DNA of 10,838 nucleotides from positions 1 to 10,838 of the forward strand of contig JAMCUD010000009.1 of NCBI GenBank assembly GCA_023379355.1, given 5' to 3'. Origin of the DNA: Thermoplasmatota archaeon. GTDB taxonomy: Archaea > Thermoplasmatota > Thermoplasmata > Thermoplasmatales > Thermoplasmataceae. Positions 6,591 through 10,838 of this stretch are shown here, in pieces. Position numbers and translations under genes: made by a program. Within the stretch, counting starts at the first letter, position 1. Each line of letters opens with the position of its first letter. Under the pieces are notes generated by a model that was not told the DNA's origin, did not search any database, and was given only the letters and a program-made list of their open reading frames with translations.

Positions 6591-6629
6591 TGTGGATGAG
6601 GTTGGCAATTACAACCCTTTGTCAATACA

Positions 6630-8639
6630 TTATTCGGTAGATTCGCTTTCTTCCGAAAAGGCGGAAACAGAAGTAAAATAGATACCATATCCCCTGTCTG
6701 GAAACCTGACCACCGGAATCCAAGCTTTTTGGCCATTCCAGCCTTCTTTGTCACCTTTCACCCTGTAGTAGAAAACTATGACCCCGTCATCTCTTCTGGT
6801 AGTATCATCCTGGCTGCCTTCCAAGACGGCCCTGTAATCATGTTTCAGATCCCTTTCTGTCCTCTTTATGACGTAGAGCTTCTTACCATCATCCACGTAC
6901 TTGCCTATGGCATTCAGGATGGCTAGGGTATCCCATCTTTGGTTGAAATCCTCTGTCGTGCAAAGGCTGAGGACATTTTTTACCAGATCGTAACTGGCTT
7001 CCTTGGGTTCCTTCCCATTTTCGTCAAAATCTTTCAAGAGGTCATCTATTTTCCTTGTGTTCTTATCAGTTGCCCCTTTCATAAAGTATGTCTTTCCCGG
7101 GAAGTATTTTATCAAGCTCTGAATAGGAACTACTTCGCGCCGCGTTGGACGGAGGGGACTTCCATGACTAACCGAGAGCGGAACTACCTGATTTTCCGGT
7201 TCTCTGCTCTCCTGATAGAAAATCCATTCTTCTTTCTCCGTCTTGAACACGTCGTCATAAATCTCGTACAGTTCGTTGGTCAGGTATAACCTTGTGACGT
7301 CAAGTATGTTTTCCCTGTATCCGTATACCCTGGCATGCTGCAACATTGTATCAACTTTGGGCGCGCCGCTCGACCGTGCATAATAGAAAGTGATCAGGTT
7401 TTCCATAGTCAGCCCCCTCCCTATTCTGTCCCCGCCGACTATTATGTTGTAAAGCCTGTCGTAATGGGGGTCGTCCCTTCCCCTCCCCGTAGTCACCTTT
7501 TCTATGTTGGCCGCCCCTATGTGATCCTTTACCAGCCCCATCACTTTGTCTAAGTCCGGCATCTGGGATGTGATATTCGGTACAAAGTTCTGATATACTT
7601 CGTGGAGCTCGTCTTCAAAATCCCTGTCTCCATTGTACGTCTTTTCGTCTATTTCCTCAACTATTCTCTTTACCTGTTCAACAAGGGCATCATTGACGCT
7701 TACTCTTGAACTAATGTGAACCACCATTGATAAGTGCTCGACTTCTTTGGAGATTTGACTCTTTATTGCACCCCCAACAATGAAATCCAAGATTGCATCC
7801 CTCAGGCTTTTGATCTCCGGCGTTTCCCGGGCTCCCTCCCTCACAGCCTCCAGGAATGCCTGTACCTCGTTGTCGGGTATAATCTTGGCCCTGTACCTAA
7901 TTGAGGCATTGTCCAGGTCAAAATAGCTTTCCCCTCCCGTATAACTTTTGCCTGATGGTATCTGAAAGACTTTGTATGGCTTCCTTGCGCTATAGTATCC
8001 TTGCAGAAATATCGCCTCCGGGGTTGCGGTCACCATGACATGTGCCCTTTCTTGGAATATGCCCAAAAGCCTGTTCACCTCACTGAAGATCCGACTTTCC
8101 TCACTGGCCGTCCTCGAATTAATTTTCGAGTTTAGGCTCCCAAAATCCGCCTCGTCGTCAAAAATTGTCGCCTGAATGGACTTCTCTGAGCTCCCATCTA
8201 GGAAATCATTGAGTTTTTCAAGGTTTCTTGAATTTTTTGTGCACACTATAATGATACCCCCATGCCTTATTGCCCTGTCTACTTCAGTGATGCTTACTGA
8301 CTGCTCGATTTCCTTGTGACTGACCACTTTTAAGTTGGTCATCGTGTCCCTCGCCCGCTTTAGAGTTTGGTCATACAGTGAGATGTTGTCTGACGTCAAC
8401 AGCACAAAAAGCCGCAAGCCCTTGTCAATGCAAGAGGCAATCGTGGCCAATGTGGCATTTGTCTTACCACTCTGGACTTTTCCATACAGCAACACCCTTT
8501 TTTCTTGCTCTTGGCTCGAGAGAAATGAGGAAGCTTCGTTTGCTACATTAGCCAAATTGCCCCTCATTTCCCCTTCAAACTTTACTTTCTGCCCAATCTT
8601 GTCTAGGACTTCCTTCAGTGTTTTTCCTTCTTCTACCAT
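6630..8639 (-). CDS. Z1-domain superfamily II helicase-like ATPase
   Basis: The protein has 669 residues. The N-terminal ATPase core shows Walker A GKVQSGKT (53-60), a DEAD-like Walker B IFDDEAD (159-165) and motif III VTATPEA (203-209). The Z1 domain (Pfam Z1 type) follows at about 380-480, with YNIIVGGDRIGRGLTMENL (397-415), VDTMLQHARVYGYR (429-442, the arginine-finger motif; the usual form is close to QMxRWFGYR) and VTRLYLTNELYEIY. The C-terminal 190 residues have no motif I recognise. Z1 proteins are predicted helicase or translocase subunits of R-M systems with a C5 methyltransferase, a Vsr-like nuclease and often a MORC/MutL-type GHKL ATPase. A good Shine-Dalgarno site (GAGGTG) precedes the ATG, and the upstream small frame overlaps the start. 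It is shorter than many Z1 proteins I recall (around 900 residues). All ATPase motifs are intact. Confidence 0.9.
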   Translation of the reverse strand: MVEEGKTLKEVLDKIGQKVKFEGEMRGNLANVANEASSFLSSQEQEKRVLLYGKVQSGKTNATLATIASCIDKGLRLFVLLTSDNISLYDQTLKRARDTMTNLKVVSHKEIEQSVSITEVDRAIRHGGIIIVCTKNSRNLEKLNDFLDGSSEKSIQATIFDDEADFGSLNSKINSRTASEESRIFSEVNRLLGIFQERAHVMVTATPEAIFLQGYYSARKPYKVFQIPSGKSYTGGESYFDLDNASIRYRAKIIPDNEVQAFLEAVREGARETPEIKSLRDAILDFIVGGAIKSQISKEVEHLSMVVHISSRVSVNDALVEQVKRIVEEIDEKTYNGDRDFEDELHEVYQNFVPNITSQMPDLDKVMGLVKDHIGAANIEKVTTGRGRDDPHYDRLYNIIVGGDRIGRGLTMENLITFYYARSSGAPKVDTMLQHARVYGYRENILDVTRLYLTNELYEIYDDVFKTEKEEWIFYQESREPENQVVPLSVSHGSPLRPTRREVVPIQSLIKYFPGKTYFMKGATDKNTRKIDDLLKDFDENGKEPKEASYDLVKNVLSLCTTEDFNQRWDTLAILNAIGKYVDDGKKLYVIKRTERDLKHDYRAVLEGSQDDTTRRDDGVIVFYYRVKGDKEGWNGQKAWIPVVRFPDRGYGIYFTSVSAFSEESESTE

Positions 8640-8758
8640 ATTTTCACCTCTTTGTTCTTCCTCGCTTTCTGTTTTGCTTCCTCTCCATCTGGACCTTTCA
8701 TGACCTTACCAGCTCCATCTATCTTGAGTGTGATGTCTTCATATTTTTCTTTCATCAT
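8633..8758 (-). pseudogene. C-terminal remnant of the gene formerly upstream of Z1
   Basis: From ATG 8758 (or 8755) the frame reads 41 codons: MMKEKYEDITLKIDGAGKVM, then a basic tail ending KNKEVKIW, stopping with TAG at 8633-8635, six bases inside the Z1 gene. The overlap is the type seen between co-translated genes. A protein-like stretch in the neighbouring frame just upstream (8739-8792, with INQMRQEIDDERK) would run directly into KYEDITLKIDG if one base were removed from the five-A run at 8743-8747 (minus strand). I infer the tail of a larger gene whose front was lost at the rearrangement near 8870-8947. By analogy with Z1 operons it could be the end of the GHKL ATPase, but no sequence motif proves that. 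A genuine 41-residue protein is the alternative. Confidence 0.45.
8645..8650 (-). promoter_or_regulatory. Shine-Dalgarno site of the Z1 gene
   Basis: On the minus strand GAGGTG stands 5 bases before the Z1 ATG. It fixes the start at 8639. It also lies inside the end of the overlapping upstream frame, which suggests translational coupling within a polycistronic message rather than leaderless expression. Confidence 0.6.
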
Positions 8759-8869
8759 CGATCTCTTGGCGCATCTGATTGATATTTTCCATAGGGAGTT
8801 TTTTGCCGCTTTTGAATGTATTGGTAAATTGTTCTTAAAGTTGACAGAAATACTGGACTAGGGCCTTAT

Positions 8870-8947
8870 ATGCTTTTGGCTGGCATTCCAAGGATAGGTT
8901 TGGTTGACAGGAAGGAGATGAGGAAATGAATTGAGGGATGGATATGA
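8870..8947 (+). pseudogene. Integrase 3'-end remnant (right copy of the direct repeat)
   Basis: Positions 8906-8947 match the last 42 bases of the integrase gene (2879-2920) at 37 of 42 positions, same orientation. Translated in the integrase frame it reads DRKEMRK-stop-IEGWI, against DRKELRKWVEGWV in the intact gene: the Trp codon has become TGA (8927-8929). Upstream codons give LLAGIPRIGLV, where only the IP resembles the intact NIP, so recognisable homology fades before 8880. It is either the scar of a second integrase gene or an old duplication made when the island was acquired. As at 2917, the final TGA overlaps an ATG (ATGA at 8944-8947). Confidence 0.65.
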
Positions 8948-9123
8948 AATATACATCTTGCCAGGTAAGGCTAACTGACGATTCGATGGCAGTTGTTACT
9001 TTTAACTATAATATGAATCACTTTCTAAATAATGGCTGTATAAGAAGAGGGCCCTCAAGCTTGCAAGCAAATGCCGAAGACCATTCTAAAGGTTACAAAT
9101 GGCACTTCTTCAGGTGTATATAG
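8938..9123 (+). CDS. Short hypothetical protein, doubtful
   Basis: A 61-codon frame starts with ATG at 8938 or 8944; the latter overlaps the integrase-remnant stop as ATGA. It includes VRLTDDSMAVVTFNYNMNHF and later SKGYKWHFFRCI. The composition is plausible but no family is recognised. The next frame (9099-9263) begins inside its end and may be the continuation of the same gene after a frameshift; together they would make about 105 residues. It could equally be non-coding AT-rich DNA. Confidence 0.25.
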   Translation: MDMKYTSCQVRLTDDSMAVVTFNYNMNHFLNNGCIRRGPSSLQANAEDHSKGYKWHFFRCI

Positions 9124-9263
9124 AAACCTGCTGCTCAACCAAAAATGAATACAAGGTAGATACTGAACCCGGTATTGACGAAATACCACCTTACTATTGC
9201 AACTATAAACGACCTTTTGGCGGTGTTGGAGGGGATTATAATTACGCAGACACTCCAGTTTAA
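9099..9263 (+). CDS. 54-residue hypothetical protein with three cysteines
   Basis: The frame runs from ATG 9099 to TAA 9261-9263. It reads MALLQVYIETCCSTKNEYKV, then DTEPGIDEIPPYYCNYK, and ends in a Gly/Tyr-rich tail (GGVGGDYNYADTPV). It has an adjacent Cys pair and a third Cys 26 residues later, is acidic, and has no membrane segment. I recognise no family. It could be a free-standing small protein or the frameshifted second half of the frame at 8938-9123. No clear promoter or Shine-Dalgarno site precedes it. The 158 bases after it, up to the TIR-like gene, contain only AT-rich TATA-like stretches (for example 9290-9296 and 9341-9348). Confidence 0.35.
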   Translation: MALLQVYIETCCSTKNEYKVDTEPGIDEIPPYYCNYKRPFGGVGGDYNYADTPV

Positions 9264-9475
9264 GATTTACAAAGCAAGAGTGTATCTCTTTTTATACCAG
9301 ACTTGGCCAAATTGTAGAAAAATAATAACCCCAGAAAACCCATATATCTTGTGAAAGGAACTGTTACGTGTGGTGGACATAAGAAAGAAGACAGGCAACT
9401 AATTTTTGGAAATCAAATGATTTGAAGCGCGAAATAATTATAATGCTTCAATCAGTTAGCAGTCAGGGTTATGAA

Positions 9476-10045
9476 ATGAATGATAGGCATAAAGTATTCG
9501 TGAGTTATTACCACGATGAAGATCAGCAATACAAGGACAAATTCAGATATTTGTTTGAAGACCTTTATGATGTTACGGTTTCAAGATCCGTAGAAATTGG
9601 GGATATAGATCCTAACTCAAATACCGAATACATAAGGCAAAAGATAAGAGATGAATACCTGAGGGAATCTACAGTCACAGTTGTACTTGTAGGAGCCCAT
9701 ACATGGCAAAGGAAGCACGTTGATTGGGAAATCTATTCTAGCCTTCGGGAAACACAATATAACCCAAGATCGGGTCTTTTGGGAATAATACTTCCCACTT
9801 ATACAGATTACGATAAACAGAGTAATACCTGCAATCCTTGCACAATTCCACCAAGACTATATGACAATCTCGAGAAACGCAACGACGGTAGCCCTCCGTT
9901 TGCCAGTATTTATCTATGGTCCGAAAGCCCTCAGCATGTACAAAAGTGGATTCAGGAGGCATTCGAAAAGCGGAACAAAATAAACCCAATTAACAATCGG
10001 AAATTGTATATCAATAACCATCGGGGAAACCACTGGTGCGATTGA
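9476..10045 (+). CDS. TIR-like domain protein (MTH538 / ThsB type)
   Basis: The chosen start, ATG 9476, gives 189 residues beginning MNDRHKVFVSYYHDED, which places the first strand of the TIR fold at the N-terminus as in the family; ATG 9443 and TTG 9422 would add 11 or 18 residues. Visible features are KVFVSYYHDED (strand A and loop), SVEIGDIDPNSN, then IRQKIRDEYLRESTVTVVLV (helix and core strand), GAHTWQRKHVDWEIYSSL (a conserved block with the Trp-Glu characteristic of this TIR-like family) and LLGIILPTY. Relatives include MTH538 and ThsB of Thoeris, which makes an NAD-derived signal on phage infection; others are NAD-consuming effectors. Catalytic activity is inferred from the family. No ThsA-like SIR2 or macro protein is seen. 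The next gene starts 16 bases downstream and is the likely partner. Confidence 0.8.
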   Translation: MNDRHKVFVSYYHDEDQQYKDKFRYLFEDLYDVTVSRSVEIGDIDPNSNTEYIRQKIRDEYLRESTVTVVLVGAHTWQRKHVDWEIYSSLRETQYNPRSGLLGIILPTYTDYDKQSNTCNPCTIPPRLYDNLEKRNDGSPPFASIYLWSESPQHVQKWIQEAFEKRNKINPINNRKLYINNHRGNHWCD

Positions 10046-10052
10046 TACCAAA

Positions 10053-10057
10053 GAGGA
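10053..10057 (+). promoter_or_regulatory. Shine-Dalgarno site of the downstream partner gene
   Basis: GAGGA lies four bases before ATG 10062, in the 16-base gap after the TIR-like gene. An internal ribosome site without room for a promoter indicates one transcript carrying both genes. Confidence 0.45.
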
Positions 10058-10061
10058 CATT

Positions 10062-10589
10062 ATGAAAAAAAAACTTGAATCTATTGAGATAGATTTAGGA
10101 CTCCCATTCTTGCACATAAAAGGGGTCTGGAAACCAAACGAAGCCGAAAAGAATGCAGCTTGGGAATTGTATGTAGAATTGATCACTAGAATATCTATCA
10201 TAGGTCTTAGAAAGGAGGAAGGTTTGCTTAGGGAGGCTCTTACCTCATTATATTCTATATTTTCAATCACAAGGGAAGTGCTAAGGAAATATGGCCCAGA
10301 GGTTGCAATCCCTCACGAGAATGCCGATTATTCTCTTGGAAGACTTGCTGTAGAAATATTGAATTATCAATTGAGGCCACTGCTAACAAAGTGGCACCCA
10401 TTGTTACTCGATTATGAAGATCTGAGGAAAGAGGAAATAACTAGAAAGTCGCACGAAGATCAATGGGAATACAATAAGACACTGAGGGATGAGCTTGATA
10501 AGACAAGCAAAAAGATGTTGGAGTACTCCGAATACTTGGCAAAAGCTGCGGGAATATCGCCATTGCTTCCTAAATCCAAGTTTGAATGA
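10062..10589 (+). CDS. Uncharacterised 175-residue helical protein paired with the TIR-like gene
   Basis: The start at ATG 10062 has a GAGGA site before it. The protein is soluble-looking and mostly helical by composition. It has FLHIKGVWKPNEAEKNAAWE (34-53 bases into the gene onward), then LYVELITRISIIGLRKEEGL, LREALTSLYSIFSITREVLR, a middle region LAVEILNYQLRPLLTKWHPL, and a charged segment EEITRKSHEDQWEYNKTLRD leading to LDKTSKKMLEYSEYLAKAAG. The W-P-x-E-A-E...AAWELYVEL and GLLREALTSLYS patterns look like family signatures rather than random sequence, and I believe similar proteins occur in bacteria, but I cannot name the family or give a function. No catalytic motif, zinc site or membrane helix is seen. 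Being in one transcript with a TIR-like gene suggests a regulator, sensor or effector partner. Confidence 0.7.
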   Translation: MKKKLESIEIDLGLPFLHIKGVWKPNEAEKNAAWELYVELITRISIIGLRKEEGLLREALTSLYSIFSITREVLRKYGPEVAIPHENADYSLGRLAVEILNYQLRPLLTKWHPLLLDYEDLRKEEITRKSHEDQWEYNKTLRDELDKTSKKMLEYSEYLAKAAGISPLLPKSKFE

Positions 10590-10596
10590 TATCTGG

Positions 10597-10618
10597 TCAT
10601 ATCATAAAGAATATAGAA
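10597..10618 (+). repeat. Left terminal inverted repeat
   Basis: Perfect 22-base inverted match to 10817-10838. Pairing breaks at the next inward base, with scattered agreement beyond. Confidence 0.75.
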
Positions 10619-10816
10619 AAACGACATAGCGGGATTCGAATGCGACATCTTCTTGTTGTATTCATTACGGAGCAGGGAAGTTAATTACAAACAATCAATA
10701 TGAACTGTAATTCCATTGCAATAGCAACAATTATGACCATCCGGATGTATTAGCTAACATGAAATATGATAAGTCCATAAAGTGCCCCTATTGCGAATAG
10801 AATGGTTCTGGGTTTA

Positions 10817-10838
10817 TTCTATATTCTTTATGATATGA
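10817..10838 (-). repeat. Right terminal inverted repeat (at window edge)
   Basis: Perfect 22-base inverted match to 10597-10618. The repeat may extend past the window, since the sequence ends on its last matching base. Confidence 0.75.

Larger units (their letters stand above)
10597..10838. mobile_element. MITE-like element bounded by 22-base perfect inverted repeats
   Basis: The 22 bases at 10597-10618 (starting TCATATCATAAAG) are the exact reverse complement of 10817-10838, the last bases of the window. The inside (198 bases) has no long frame. A 13-codon frame from ATG 10759 (MKYDKSIKCPYCE, stop at 10798-10800) contains a CPYC zinc-knuckle motif of the type found at the start of some transposases. 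It may be a transposase-start relic, so this may be a decayed insertion sequence or a MITE. A target-site duplication cannot be checked because the right flank is outside the window. It lies 7 bases after the stop of the preceding gene and could also act as a strong hairpin at its 3' end. Confidence 0.55.

Noticed and set aside
8864..8873. TATA-like GCATATAAGG (minus strand) as promoter of the Z1 arm
   Set aside because: It would start transcription near 8841, but no intact gene begins there and the region is a rearrangement scar. It is possible but too weak to list.
9914..10270. 118-codon minus-strand frame across the TIR-like and partner genes
   Set aside because: It spans the junction of two well-formed plus-strand genes and has no recognisable domain.
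10627..10648. tRNA T-arm-like GGGATTCGAATGC, possibly a tRNA attachment site
   Set aside because: The flanking bases do not pair as a five-base T stem on either strand and no acceptor, D or anticodon arms are found nearby.
1..10838. CRISPR array or rRNA genes
   Set aside because: No set of regularly spaced direct repeats and no stretch resembling rRNA was seen on either strand.

Overview
The window looks like accessory DNA from an archaeon, most likely a Thermoplasmata-type euryarchaeon. The reasons are heavy use of AGG/AGA arginine and ATA isoleucine codons, AT-rich TATA-like boxes placed about 26 bases before start codons (clearest for the methyltransferase), few Shine-Dalgarno sites, and an integrase of a type I associate with archaea. 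The taxonomic call is an inference. Base composition is patchy (AT-rich at 1150-2400 and 8950-10838, richer in GC at 3590-6500), and many genes are broken. Both fit repeatedly acquired, decaying mobile DNA.

Left flank (1-2395): the end of a small membrane protein; an ArdC-like antirestriction gene killed by two amber codons (one exactly at the catalytic Glu of HExxH) and at least one frameshift; two short interrupted reading frames joined by an ATGA overlap; and an intact-looking PD-(D/E)XK-type nuclease-like protein. Next (2396-3501) come a short tyrosine integrase and a frameshifted membrane-protein gene.

Core (3588-8758): a restriction-modification island made of two facing arms. The plus-strand arm is an HNH endonuclease, a Vsr-like nuclease without the usual zinc ligands, and, overlapping the Vsr stop as TAATG, the broken 5' end of a cytosine-C5 methyltransferase. 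The minus-strand arm is a Z1-domain helicase-like ATPase followed by a complete cytosine-C5 methyltransferase with its own TATA box. A small frame overlapping the Z1 start looks like the tail of a lost upstream gene. Z1, C5-methyltransferase and Vsr are parts of the R-M systems in which prokaryotic MORC/MutL-type GHKL ATPases were described. Here the ATPase and the usual PD-(D/E)XK partner are not seen, so this is either a reduced variant or a remnant. A 42-base copy of the integrase 3' end lies on each side of the island.

Right flank (8948-10838): degraded or unrecognised short frames, then a tight two-gene unit of a TIR-like (MTH538/ThsB-type) protein and a 175-residue helical protein that I cannot name. 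This is the best candidate here for a little-described defence pair. The window ends in a 22-base perfect inverted repeat bounding a 242-base MITE-like segment.
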